From contig NZ_SJDV01000003.1 of the NCBI RefSeq assembly GCF_004332155.1, positions 470,264 to 534,263 on the forward strand: a stretch of 64,000 nt of DNA, given 5' to 3'. The stretch's first letter is position 1, and every line of letters begins with the position of its first letter. This stretch comes from Gramella sp. KN1008 (GTDB lineage Bacteria; Bacteroidota; Bacteroidia; Flavobacteriales; Flavobacteriaceae). Under the pieces are notes generated by a model that saw only the letters and a program-made list of their open reading frames with translations, was not told the DNA's origin and made no database searches. The position numbers were made by a program, and so were the translations under genes. Of the stretch, positions 54,843 to 63,499 are shown one piece after another.

Positions 54843-54961
54843 ACGCTATCGCAAGTTGGCGGAGCAGTGATGAGTTCCCGATAGCTATAGGGCTGTCAAC
54901 TTAAGACCTGTTTTGTTAATCAATTACACTACCTTGTGGTGACGGTTAAGCGTTGTTGTAA
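54843..54961. repeat. Cassette-boundary element 2b
   Basis: ACGCTATCGCAAGTTGGCGG at the left, CCGATAGCTATAGG in the centre (54878-54891), and CGTTGTTGTA at the right end (54951-54960). The right end overlaps the 3' end of the membrane-protein gene. Confidence 0.7.
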
Positions 54962-55963
54962 GGCGCTAACATGTTTCCTGAACTCTTTGTTTTCGTCCAC
55001 ATATAACGCAATATTCTTATAATCTTTTTTTCTTCCGTAGATGCCGAAAAGTGTATTTTCTTTATTTAACCGAATTATAATATTGTGACTTTCAAGATTT
55101 CCCAGGATTGATAGTTTTCGAGTCTCTTCATCAAATTCTATCTCTTTCGCAGAGACTTCTATATTTTCAATTTCACTAATATCTATAATTGTTTCACTCA
55201 TAATACCATATCTCAGAAGTAACTTATTTTCTTCTATTATTATTGGTCTTCTACTCATTGATTTTAAGAAACCAAAAATTTGTAAGGCTGAATAAACACT
55301 AAGAAATGTCAAAATGTTTGCAGCTAAATCACTCCATTTTGAAAGTAATAAATGGAAAACAATTGTTTCGATGACTATTAGAAATATTATAGCAATTAAT
55401 AAAGCAATAGTGCCACTATTTTTATGATATGAAAATTCATTCTTATTTAACTTCCTTTTTTTCCATTGTAGAAAACCATAATAGAAAACAGCAATTTCGG
55501 TGACCACGGGAGTAACCCAGGCCTTTGGAAGTATTTCATAACAGGCTTCTTTTAATTGAGTGTAAAAATCTACCGGTTTGGTTTTGGTTGATTTAAATCT
55601 TTTTGCCGCTTTATGAACATTGTAAATCACATAAGTTAAAATTGATAACTCAATTAGGGGTAATGCCCAGGTTTTAAATAGGTTAAGATAATATTGGTTT
55701 TCCTTTGGGAGAATTACCGAGCATACGATTACCCCTATTATTACTATTGGAACGACCGTAGTTTTGGGGATATTACTTTTCCTAATTAGAAGAAAATATA
55801 TCAATGGAGTAGTCAATAATAAATCAACCGTTATTCCTATGGATAGGGTGCTTGAATTAGAATTGAATGCAGGGGACTGGGCAAGAAGAATCATAGATGC
55901 AATTAACAGCATTGGTATCCCAATTATGAATATATTTTTCGATGGAATTGCTGTTTTACCCAT
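54929..55963 (-). CDS. Membrane protein with PH-like domain
   Basis: 344 residues from the ATG at 55963 (MGKTAIPSKNIFIIGIPMLL); an ATG at 55987 would begin inside the repeat element. Six or seven hydrophobic segments come first (IFIIGIPMLLIASMILLA; GITVDLLLTTPLIYFLLI; VVPIVIIGVIVCSVILP; IALLIAIIFLIVIETIVFHLLL). A beta-rich domain at about 245-335 (RPIIIEENKLLLRYGIMSET; IIIRLNKENTLFGIYG) resembles bacterial PH domains. The last ten residues and the stop codon come from repeat element 2b. The function is unknown. Confidence 0.75.
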   Translation of the reverse strand: MGKTAIPSKNIFIIGIPMLLIASMILLAQSPAFNSNSSTLSIGITVDLLLTTPLIYFLLIRKSNIPKTTVVPIVIIGVIVCSVILPKENQYYLNLFKTWALPLIELSILTYVIYNVHKAAKRFKSTKTKPVDFYTQLKEACYEILPKAWVTPVVTEIAVFYYGFLQWKKRKLNKNEFSYHKNSGTIALLIAIIFLIVIETIVFHLLLSKWSDLAANILTFLSVYSALQIFGFLKSMSRRPIIIEENKLLLRYGIMSETIIDISEIENIEVSAKEIEFDEETRKLSILGNLESHNIIIRLNKENTLFGIYGRKKDYKNIALYVDENKEFRKHVSALQQRLTVTTR

Positions 55964-55981
55964 ATCATTCAAATTAATGCC

Positions 55982-56125
55982 TTGCAACGGTCCCGGTTTA
56001 CATAAGTTTCGGAGTAAGGACCCGGTCCCATAGCTATCGGAATCGACTTACACCTGGTTTATCCGTGAAGATAATCTTTTTATTCCTGATGGATCCACCT
56101 ATTTGAGTTATGAGCTGTTGGCGTT
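55982..56125. repeat. Cassette-boundary element 3
   Basis: TTGCAACGGTCCCGG left end, GGAGTAAGGAC, a central CATAGCTATCGG and a right end ATTTGAGTTATGAGCTGTTG. It lies between the start of the PH-like gene and the stop of the next gene. Confidence 0.75.
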
Positions 56126-56150
56126 TCGTTTTTAATCTAGTTCCCTTAAA

Positions 56151-56759
56151 TTATAAATTTTCATCGACGATAGATTCGATCACAACCGTTCCAGCAATCA
56201 GCAGCTCTGGTAGAATTGCCTTATTTAATTGTTTCCAGTAGGTTCTTGCTCTCAACTTCGTTTCTTCCAATTGTCTTGAAAATGCTCTTTCATTAAGCTT
56301 ATTTAGATCAATACCGGGAGGCAATAAATCTCCACACATTTTAATTGCGATTCCATTTTTTACAATACAACGATGAATCACCCCATTTGGAATATAATCC
56401 TTTTTAAATCGTTGGGCGACTTCAATGGTAGGCCAAGCAAATATTGATTCTAGTCTACTCAAAAACTTGGGGTTTATCAATTGTCTTTCATTTTCAAATA
56501 TTGACTCAAGAACCACCATCATTTTAAGAGTTTCCGAATCGAGGTTGATAGACGAAGAACCCAATTCAAGTGATTGCCAATCGGGAGAATTCAAATAATT
56601 CAATAACTCGATTTTGCCTCTTCGAATTTTACTTATGATGGAATTGATTAAAACAGAAAATTCATTGATGTAATAGGTCTTTAAATGTTCACCAACTGGA
56701 AGAGAATTGAAATCTACACGATATACAAACTCATTATTAATATTTTCAAAATTGGTCAT
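56151..56759 (-). CDS. Protein of unknown function
   Basis: 202 residues, no signal or membrane segment. Helical, with a KIRRGKIELLNYLNS segment and a conserved-looking IHRCIVKNGIAIKMCGDLL. The family is not recognised. It is the sole gene of its unit and has its own upstream element (56774-56920). Confidence 0.7.
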   Translation of the reverse strand: MTNFENINNEFVYRVDFNSLPVGEHLKTYYINEFSVLINSIISKIRRGKIELLNYLNSPDWQSLELGSSSINLDSETLKMMVVLESIFENERQLINPKFLSRLESIFAWPTIEVAQRFKKDYIPNGVIHRCIVKNGIAIKMCGDLLPPGIDLNKLNERAFSRQLEETKLRARTYWKQLNKAILPELLIAGTVVIESIVDENL

Positions 56760-56773
56760 TTTTCTTTAAAATG

Positions 56774-56920
56774 CACGTGGTTTCGCTTATCGCCAGTTGG
56801 CGGAGTAAGGAACGCGGTCTCCATAATTATAGAGTTAGTAGGCTTAGTGTTCGTTTGTTGATCAGGTTAAATGTTTTCTTTCTATGCCTGCTGCCCATTC
56901 ACGATTAAACCTTGTTAGCC
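56774..56920. repeat. Cassette-boundary element 4
   Basis: Diverged left end CACGTGGTTTCGCTTATCGC, then GGAGTAAGGA, the motif GGTTAAATGTTTTCTTTCTA and a right end AACCTTGTTAGCC. Confidence 0.7.
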
Positions 56921-56956
56921 TTCTTTATTTTCAAAAACCTTTCCTTGCTTTAAAAG

Positions 56957-57661
56957 TCAATTTTTTACTGCCTGGAGATACACCCAGTATCCTTTATGAA
57001 ATGGAATTTCAATTTTTTTAAATCCAGCATTTTTCATCCAATCTATTTGGGCCATATAATCTGTTGGTTTATCAAATGCTTCGTAGTGCTCCATGATCCA
57101 TCTCCATTTTTCACCATCCGGAAAGCTGACATTAACAAATTTATTCCATTCTTTCAAAAGATTAGAATGGTCTGGATTAGTTTTACTTATCATTAAATCG
57201 CTGTAAGAAAATATTCCCCCTTGTTTTAAGGAAGAGTTTATATCCTTAAAAATTGATTGTTTCTCTTTATCATCTAAATGATGGAGACTAAATCCCGCAA
57301 CAATTAGATCATAAACTTCTTTACTGAAAATAAAATCTTTGAAATATTTATTTTGATAAATAAAATTATCACCGTTGAACCTGTGACGACATAGATTAAT
57401 CATTTCCTTAGATGCATCCACTAGTGTAAAAGTTGCATTTGGGAAATAAGGAATAAGTTGCCCTGTAATATTTCCATTACCGCAACCAAGATCGAGAATA
57501 GAGGTTGGATTAAAATTGTCAGGAAGATATTTTCCAAAGCTTGCAACCAGTTCCAAATAATGAGGTACACAGCCAATCATATCATTCGTATAATTTTTAG
57601 AAAAGTCATTAAATTCCCAGGCTATGTTTTCTCTTTTTTTCATTATTGAAACTAAGTTCAT
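56957..57661 (-). CDS. Class I SAM-dependent methyltransferase
   Basis: 234 residues (228 if the ATG at 57643 is used, which starts KKRENIAWEFNDF). Motif I is ILDLGCGNGNITGQL, followed by FTLVDASKEMINLCRHRF (motif II) and LIVAGFSLHHLDDKEK. The fold binds S-adenosylmethionine; the acceptor is unknown. A single gene between elements 4 and 5. Confidence 0.9.
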   Translation of the reverse strand: MNLVSIMKKRENIAWEFNDFSKNYTNDMIGCVPHYLELVASFGKYLPDNFNPTSILDLGCGNGNITGQLIPYFPNATFTLVDASKEMINLCRHRFNGDNFIYQNKYFKDFIFSKEVYDLIVAGFSLHHLDDKEKQSIFKDINSSLKQGGIFSYSDLMISKTNPDHSNLLKEWNKFVNVSFPDGEKWRWIMEHYEAFDKPTDYMAQIDWMKNAGFKKIEIPFHKGYWVYLQAVKN

Positions 57662-57747
57662 TACTATAAATGTAGGATAATTATATTATTATTCTTAAAG
57701 AGCCTTAATGATAAAGAAAGGACCGTTGCATTTTAAATAATAAAGTG

Positions 57748-57896
57748 TAATGGCTGGTTTTATAGATAGTTGACGGGGTAAGGGACACGGTACCGATAGC
57801 TATCGGGATATTGGATTGGATCTGGATTGTAGGTCCAGTTAATTATTTTTCTTTCTAAGGCTGCCGCCTATTTGAGTTATGCGTTGCTGTAGTAAG
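57748..57896. repeat. Cassette-boundary element 5
   Basis: The left end is diverged (TAATGGCTGG). A perfect 14-bp palindrome CCGATAGCTATCGG lies at 57793-57806, then AATTATTTTTCTTTCTAAGG, and the right end is GAGTTATGCGTTGCTGTAG. An inverted copy of the usual left end (ACCGTTGCA) lies just outside at 57722-57730. Confidence 0.75.
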
Positions 57897-57914
57897 TTCT
57901 TTGTTATTTCATTT

Positions 57915-59168
57915 CTAATTATCTGTTTCTTTTCTAAAGGGTATCCGTTTGTGATAAGTCAATGTCCTCCATATCCATTCCAAAGGGCCATAGTTAAAAT
58001 ATTTGAGCCAAATTTTACTTAAAATAACCTGAAAAACGAATATAATTATCGCTATTGGCAAAAATATGGATGGGCCAATATATCCACCCAAACCTAATCC
58101 CAGTTCATAGAAAATAAGCACGGCAAGTACTGTTTGTAAGATATAATTGGTAAGAGCCATTCTGCCGACAGGGGCAAAAATCAGTAATTTTGATTTCCCT
58201 CCTGTTTTGATCCAATGCAAAGCTAAGCCTGTAGCATAAGCCAATGCGAGAGGAACAACTCCAAACGCATAACTAACAGTATATAATAAATTAACTTCAA
58301 TTGACGAGTCATTACTCCATTCAATATATACCATTATTAGGGTTGATGGGATACCAATTATCAATCCAAATTTCAGGATTTTTGTAAACAAAGCTTTGTA
58401 ATTTGAAAGCTTTGAGAATATTTTATTCCTACCTACAACATAACCCAGTAAAAACATTCCGAGTACCTTAGGTATTCTACTGCTTTCTAATATTGAAGAG
58501 AAGCGATAAAAAGGTCCCGATTGTCTCCAATTCCAGAACTCCACCCAGCCGCTACCTTCACGGAACAGATATCTTCTGTACCCATTATCTAAAGGTACTC
58601 CGGTTTTTGCATCTACCTGGATTGCAATATTTTCTAACCAACCTGCTATTTTGAAATCAAAAATTAGCTTTGCAGTATCAATTAGTATTGGGGACAAGAT
58701 CAGTGTTATACCTATAATTAAAAGCGATCGGTCACTGACATTGATAAATAGCGGTAAGATCATACCTAGTATGGCGTATAAAACAAGGATGTCGCCTTCC
58801 CAAAGAAAATAGATATGAATAAGCCCGAAGATGAGAAGGTAAAACAACCTTCTGTAAAATATCTTGAATGCATTCACACCTTTTTGTCTTAAACGCATTA
58901 ATATGATAGAGAAGCCTATTCCAAAAAGGAGTGAAAAAAGGCTATAGAATTTACCTTCGGCTAAACCCGTCTGTAAGGCAGAAAGATATGTATCAATTGA
59001 ATAGGTAGAGATTTCCAGCTTCATATCATTTGTGAGGAAACCATACCCTGAAAATGCTATAATATTAATGACCAGTATTCCAAACAGCGCAAAACCCCGA
59101 AGTACATCTAGAATGTCTGCTCTTTCAGACAAATTGATTGGTGAGGAATTATCAATTATTACTGACAT
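57915..59168 (-). CDS. DUF418 family membrane protein
   Basis: 417 residues. The start (RADILDVLRGFALFGILVINIIAFS) and the FSLLFGIGFSIILMRLRQKG and PVGRMALTNYILQTVL blocks define the DUF418/YeiB family, with about ten membrane helices. The transport or enzymatic role is not established. A single gene between elements 5 and 6. Confidence 0.93.
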   Translation of the reverse strand: MSVIIDNSSPINLSERADILDVLRGFALFGILVINIIAFSGYGFLTNDMKLEISTYSIDTYLSALQTGLAEGKFYSLFSLLFGIGFSIILMRLRQKGVNAFKIFYRRLFYLLIFGLIHIYFLWEGDILVLYAILGMILPLFINVSDRSLLIIGITLILSPILIDTAKLIFDFKIAGWLENIAIQVDAKTGVPLDNGYRRYLFREGSGWVEFWNWRQSGPFYRFSSILESSRIPKVLGMFLLGYVVGRNKIFSKLSNYKALFTKILKFGLIIGIPSTLIMVYIEWSNDSSIEVNLLYTVSYAFGVVPLALAYATGLALHWIKTGGKSKLLIFAPVGRMALTNYILQTVLAVLIFYELGLGLGGYIGPSIFLPIAIIIFVFQVILSKIWLKYFNYGPLEWIWRTLTYHKRIPFRKETDN

Positions 59169-59201
59169 TTAATTTACTGTTATATTAATTTCATAATTTA
59201 A

Positions 59202-59339
59202 TACAACGGTCTCGCATTACGACAAGTGGCGCGGATTTATGGATGCGGATTTGTCAGATGAACCGTTTTTTTCTTGGTTACTAAAATTACAATTTTTCGA
59301 CAATACCCGGAATTTGAGATGAACCGCTGTTGGCAAACG
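59202..59339. repeat. Cassette-boundary element 6
   Basis: TACAACGGTCTCGCATTACG left end, and a right end ATTTGAGATGAACCGCTGTT. The interior is largely unlike the other elements, but AGATGAACCG occurs twice (59257-59266 and near 59317-59326). Confidence 0.75.
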
Positions 59340-59344
59340 TTTTT

Positions 59345-59782
59345 TTATTCGACTTCTTTTTTTATTAAATTATTCATTCGAATAATTTTCCAATCTCCTT
59401 CCTTTAGTTTCCATAAACGTGAAGAAGTTTCACGCATAGTATCGCCAGACATGGTTGAAATATATTTTAAACTAACATAATCATAGCCCAAATTTTTCTT
59501 CAAAAGCTTTTGGTCGTTATATATTTCAATTACATTTTTCTTTGGTAAATGTGAACCGAACTTTTCTACTTCCCTGTATGTCCATATCTTTCCGTTTTCC
59601 CACATATCAATGTTCTCATCCAATCCAAATAATATCTCTTCTAAATACTCGCTCCCTAGTACATACTTATTATTCCATTCTTGCGCCATTTTTTCAAACT
59701 CATTTTGCTCTAATTCGGTCATTTCCTCATTAGTATTGCAAGAGAAGATTATAATCGCCAATATTAAATAAATGTATTTCAT
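59345..59782 (-). CDS. Small lipoprotein, possibly NTF2-like
   Basis: 145 residues with lipoprotein signal IFSC (then NTNEEM). The mature part ends in the strand pattern of SnoaL/NTF2-like folds (ETSSRLWKLKEGDWKIIRMN). Function unknown. It sits alone between elements 6 and 7; the next unit encodes another lipoprotein with a similar fold pattern. Confidence 0.75.
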   Translation of the reverse strand: MKYIYLILAIIIFSCNTNEEMTELEQNEFEKMAQEWNNKYVLGSEYLEEILFGLDENIDMWENGKIWTYREVEKFGSHLPKKNVIEIYNDQKLLKKNLGYDYVSLKYISTMSGDTMRETSSRLWKLKEGDWKIIRMNNLIKKEVE

Positions 59783-59802
59783 ATGAGGTTGGTTAAATGT
59801 TT

Positions 59803-59941
59803 GCCAACGGTTGTGGTTAATACCAGTGTGCGGAATTTAGCACATGGAGTAGTCGGCTTGTTATTTTGTTGTTTGGAGTTCTAATTTATTGTTTTTCCTG
59901 GAATACCGCATATTGACCTCGTTAATCGCTGTTGCTGTAAG
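59803..59941. repeat. Cassette-boundary element 7
   Basis: GCCAACGGTTGTGGTTAATA left end, TGTGCGGAATTT pairing imperfectly with AATACCGCATA at 59902-59912, and a right end CGCTGTTGCTGTAAG. The two arms can fold into a long bulged hairpin. Confidence 0.75.
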
Positions 59942-59969
59942 TAGTCGTAGAACAACAATATTTTTTTAG

Positions 59970-60455
59970 TTAATCATTAATATTGGTAGTGGCAACTTCT
60001 CTGTGGAGTTTCCAAACTCCGTCTTTTTTATCTTTTTTTAAAATGGCTAAAAATGAAGCTTTAATTTCAACTGCCCTACCTTCTGAATTAGTATAGAAAC
60101 TCGAGCTAGTTCCAAAATCGTAAGCAACTGAATCATTTAAAATTATAGTTTCTTTTGGTTTCATTCGAATACTATCATAACTAAATAATCCTTTAGGGTT
60201 TTCTACCAATTTTTTATATTCTTCCCATTCTCCGCAAATTGGAGTTAATGAAATTAGATCCGCAGTTGCATATTTGGCTAAATCTTCATATCGCTTTTCA
60301 GCAATAGCATTTTCAAAATTAGTTCTAGTTTTCTCAATTGAAGCGAGTTCCTCATTCACATTTATAGGATTATTGTCAACTTTTTCAGTTTTATTTTGAT
60401 TTGTATTACAAGAAATAAAACAGAAGACTAATAGAATAATAATTAAATTTTTCAT
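59970..60455 (-). CDS. Lipoprotein with SnoaL/DUF4440-like (NTF2) domain
   Basis: 161 residues. The lipobox is FCFISC (then NTNQNK). Residues about 35-155 follow the DUF4440/SnoaL pattern (RTNFENAIAEKRYEDLAKYATADLISLTP; FLAILKKDKKDGVWKLHREVA). Its role is unknown. It is the last gene of the minus-strand array before the sigma-54 activator. Confidence 0.82.
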   Translation of the reverse strand: MKNLIIILLVFCFISCNTNQNKTEKVDNNPINVNEELASIEKTRTNFENAIAEKRYEDLAKYATADLISLTPICGEWEEYKKLVENPKGLFSYDSIRMKPKETIILNDSVAYDFGTSSSFYTNSEGRAVEIKASFLAILKKDKKDGVWKLHREVATTNIND

Positions 60456-60849
60456 TTATCAGATGTTTTTAGTTCATATGTAATTTAACGTAAAAATCTG
60501 ATTTATAATTGATTTGCTTTATTCTAAAGTGCAAAAAAGTATTTTATAAAGTCTAATAGGCTATTTGCTGCAACGGTTTAGATTATCGCAACTCACGGGA
60601 GTATGGACGCGGTCCCGATAGCTATGGGATGTCGGCTTAGTATTAGTTTGTTGGTCAAGTTAATTATTTTCTTTCTAAGGTTGCCGGCTATTGGCGATGA
60701 ACCCTTGTTGTAACACGTTTTTATTTTTAGGTTTATCCTTTGCGAATGACAATTATTTCATTTTTAAATAAGAGCTATTTTATCATAATTATGCCATTTA
60801 TTTGTTATCTAATTATATAAAATACTGAAGCTTCAATAAAATAATTAGT
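60456..60849. other. 394-nt intergenic region holding boundary element 8
   Basis: The left 113 nt and the right 133 nt are AT-rich without visible signals; the middle is element 8. It separates the cassette array from the sigma-54 activator gene. Confidence 0.5.
60569..60716. repeat. Cassette-boundary element 8
   Basis: TGCAACGGTTTAGATTATCG left end, central CCCGATAGCTATGGG (60614-60628), AATTATTTTCTTTCTAAGG, and right end GATGAACCCTTGTTGTAAC. Together with element 5 it is the best preserved copy. Confidence 0.8.
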
Positions 60850-62757
60850 TTACCCTATAGCTACCCGCTTTATGCCAAATTTTTTAATTTTAGAAGTTAA
60901 GGTTGTTCTAGGAAGGTTTAGTAATTGAGCAGCACCGTCTTCACCTGAAATTCTCCAGTTTGTAAGATTTAAAGCTTTTATAATATTATTTTTTTCTATC
61001 TCCGTAATATCATCAATAGTAAGTATGCCGGAACTTTTAGATTTTTCAGGGATTTTATTTTCTGAATTAGGTAAAATAGAATCAAGATTAAAATTTCCAT
61101 CTGTGGAAGTGATAATACCTCGCTCAATAATATTTTGGAGCTCTCTAACATTTCCTGGCCAATGATATAAGGATAGTTTATTCAAATCCCTTTTAGTTAA
61201 TGGCATGACATAAAGGGCTTTGTTTTTTGTGAATTTTTCAAAAAAAGCATTAGCAATAAGAATAATGTCATGTCCTCTTTCTCTTAAAGGCGGTATATTG
61301 ATAGGAAAAACATTAAGTCTGTAATAGAGATCTTCTCTAAATTTACCTTCTTGAATCCGTTTTTGAAGATTTCTATGCGTGGCTGCAATTATTCTAACAT
61401 CCACTTTTTTGGTTTCCGAACTTCCAACAGGCTCGAAAGTACCTTCTTGAATCACGCGTAATAGCTTTGCTTGTAATGGCAACGGAAGTTCGGCTATTTC
61501 ATCAAGAAATATGCTTCCTTTATCTGCTAATGAAAACCGGCCATCTCTAGATGTTAATGCTCCGGTAAAAGCCCCTTTAACATGTCCAAAGAGTTCACTT
61601 TCTATTAATTCATCAGGTAGTGCGGCACAATTTAATGTTATCATAGGTTTAGAACTTCGATCACTTGACTCATGTACCGCTTTAGCGAATAATTCCTTTC
61701 CTGTGCCAGTTTCACCAAGAATCAATACACTGGCATTAGTCCTCGCAACCTGAATTACCTGTTCAAGACATTTTTTGATAGGCTCGCTGTCACCAATGAT
61801 ATAATTGAATTGTTGTGCATTTACTTTTTCTTTGAGCATAGCGGTTTCAGCATGTAATTCTTTAATTTTTAAATTGCTGGAAACTTCATCTTTAATACTT
61901 CTAATAAATAATGCATAGTATAAATTATTTTCAAAGTGGTAGGATGATAGATTAATTTTGGCGGGAAAAGACTCGCCCTTACAATCGAGACATACAAAAG
62001 GTTCTTTAAAATTTAATGAGCCATTTGTATCACATAAATTAGTGTAATTAAGAATTGATGATTCAAAGGTAGTGGAGGAGTGAGAATCAAATAGATTCTT
62101 AACATCTGCTCCTAAAAATTTATGATCTTTAATTTCGAATAGCTGATTGGCTGCATAATTAGCTTGAGTAATTTTAAATTCTGAATTGAATTCAATAATA
62201 GCGTCTGTGGTGCCATTAACTAACCTATTTAATTTAGATTCACTTTCAATTACTTTACTTTGGATTATTTCACGTCTTAATTCTGCTGCTGCTCTGGAAG
62301 CAAATATTTTAAAAATTGCAAATACTTCAGGGATTTCGGGCATGGGTTTATTATCTAATAAAGCCAAATGACCAAGTATTTTTCCATCAATATCTCTTAA
62401 GGAAATACCCATATAACTAACTGCTCCTAAAGGCTTAAGATCAGGATCTTTTGGGTAGAGATCAATTACTTTTCTAGGTATATGACAAATGTCATGGCCA
62501 TTTAAAACGGGCTCACAAGGTGTATTGGGCACGGAATACTCATATTTTTCAACATATGCTCCGTCCAACCAAAAAGCTAAGGCATTCAATTTATTTTGTT
62601 CTTCCCAGTATTCTGTGACCCAAACGCCATAGACATCCAAAATTTCAGCTAAATGTTTTACTAGCGCTTTAAAAAATTCTTTGCCTGTAAATTGAGAGGT
62701 GCTTTCTACAATTTGTTTTAAAGCAATTATTGCCGGTGTTCGTTTTGGTTGTTGCAT
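60850..62757 (-). CDS. Sigma-54-dependent transcriptional activator (GAF-PAS-AAA+-HTH)
   Basis: 635 residues. Residues about 10-165 are a GAF domain and about 170-290 a PAS domain. Residues about 320-545 are the AAA+ module with Walker A GETGTGKE, the sigma-54-contacting loop GAFTGA, Walker B GSIFLDEIAEL and the arginine-finger region REDLYYRLNVFPI. Residues about 585-635 are a Fis-type HTH (WRISGEDGAAQLLNLPRTTLTSKIKKFGI). It should bind an enhancer and activate RNA polymerase-sigma-54 by ATP hydrolysis. The divergent OsmC gene has a good -24/-12 promoter and is the obvious target. Confidence 0.95.
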   Translation of the reverse strand: MQQPKRTPAIIALKQIVESTSQFTGKEFFKALVKHLAEILDVYGVWVTEYWEEQNKLNALAFWLDGAYVEKYEYSVPNTPCEPVLNGHDICHIPRKVIDLYPKDPDLKPLGAVSYMGISLRDIDGKILGHLALLDNKPMPEIPEVFAIFKIFASRAAAELRREIIQSKVIESESKLNRLVNGTTDAIIEFNSEFKITQANYAANQLFEIKDHKFLGADVKNLFDSHSSTTFESSILNYTNLCDTNGSLNFKEPFVCLDCKGESFPAKINLSSYHFENNLYYALFIRSIKDEVSSNLKIKELHAETAMLKEKVNAQQFNYIIGDSEPIKKCLEQVIQVARTNASVLILGETGTGKELFAKAVHESSDRSSKPMITLNCAALPDELIESELFGHVKGAFTGALTSRDGRFSLADKGSIFLDEIAELPLPLQAKLLRVIQEGTFEPVGSSETKKVDVRIIAATHRNLQKRIQEGKFREDLYYRLNVFPINIPPLRERGHDIILIANAFFEKFTKNKALYVMPLTKRDLNKLSLYHWPGNVRELQNIIERGIITSTDGNFNLDSILPNSENKIPEKSKSSGILTIDDITEIEKNNIIKALNLTNWRISGEDGAAQLLNLPRTTLTSKIKKFGIKRVAIG

Positions 62758-62852
62758 GATGAATAATAATTGACGAAATCCAGTTACCTAAAAAATGAAA
62801 TATGACGTAATATCGGCATTATTATTCAAAAAATATAATTTAAAACACTGAC

Positions 62853-62891
62853 AATAAGCATTTTGTGGTTTAGGCATGAGGTGTGCTTATT
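62853..62891. promoter_or_regulatory. Inverted repeat AATAAGCA/TGCTTATT around the sigma-54 promoter
   Basis: AATAAGCA (62853-62860) and TGCTTATT (62884-62891) are perfect complements and enclose the -24 box, while the right arm overlaps the -12 box. It could be a binding site that occludes the promoter, or chance. Confidence 0.35.
62873..62886 (+). promoter_or_regulatory. Sigma-54 (-24/-12) promoter of the OsmC gene
   Basis: AGGCATG...TGTGCTT has GG at 62873-62874 and GC at 62885-62886 with exactly 10 nt between, as the sigma-54 consensus TGGCACG-N4-TTGCW requires. The predicted transcription start near 62898 is about 28 nt upstream of the ATG. Confidence 0.75.
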
Positions 62892-62925
62892 CCTAAACAT
62901 TATAAACAAATAAAATATTATAAAA

Positions 62926-63492
62926 ATGGAAACCTTACAAAAAACAACAAATGGTGTAGACATTAATCGTTTACAAGGAACAATTAAAGCAATTGAAGAA
63001 ACTCCTTCTATTGCAGATTTTAAGTTCAGTGCTTCAAACCGATGGATTGATGGAGCCTACAATGTATCTTCAATTAAAGGCTTTTTTGGAGCATGTCAAG
63101 AGGATGCATCCCGTGAAGAAAGTTTTTCCTTAATAGCTGACGAACCAGAAATTCTGTTAGGAACCAATAATGGTCCAAATCCAACAGAGACCTTATTACA
63201 TGCTTTGGCTTCTTGTATCACAACAACTTTGGTTTACCATGCGGCAGCTAAGGGGATACCGCTTAAAAGTGTGTCTTCTACTTATGAAGGCGATTTAGAC
63301 TTACACGGATTTTTAGCTTTAGATCTAAATGTTGATCCAGGCTTTAAAGTTATCAGAATTAAGTTCGAAATTGAAGGAGAAGAAGAACTGTCAATGAGAC
63401 AAAAACAAAGATTGCTGGATGTTGGTAGACAATTCTCTCCAGTACATTCTATGATCTCTAAGGCCGTCCCTCTTGAGGTAGTATTAAATTAA
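62926..63492 (+). CDS. OsmC-family protein (sigma-54-controlled paralog)
   Basis: 188 residues, similar throughout to the protein at 44184 (NGVDINRLQGTIKAIEETPSIADFKF at the start; LLHALASCITTTLVYHAAA). The first cysteine (ALASC) is kept, but the second is lost in RQFSPVHSMI. OsmC proteins reduce organic hydroperoxides; with one cysteine, another thiol partner or a different function is needed. It is divergent from the sigma-54 activator and has its own -24/-12 promoter. A hairpin terminator follows 8 nt after the stop. Confidence 0.92.
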   Translation: METLQKTTNGVDINRLQGTIKAIEETPSIADFKFSASNRWIDGAYNVSSIKGFFGACQEDASREESFSLIADEPEILLGTNNGPNPTETLLHALASCITTTLVYHAAAKGIPLKSVSSTYEGDLDLHGFLALDLNVDPGFKVIRIKFEIEGEEELSMRQKQRLLDVGRQFSPVHSMISKAVPLEVVLN

Positions 63493-63499
63493 TTGAACT

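Noticed and set aside
53057..60716. Calling the array a true integron
   Set aside because: Element ends do not match RYYYAAC/GTTRRRY and no IntI-type integrase is visible in the window, so only cassette-like organisation is claimed.
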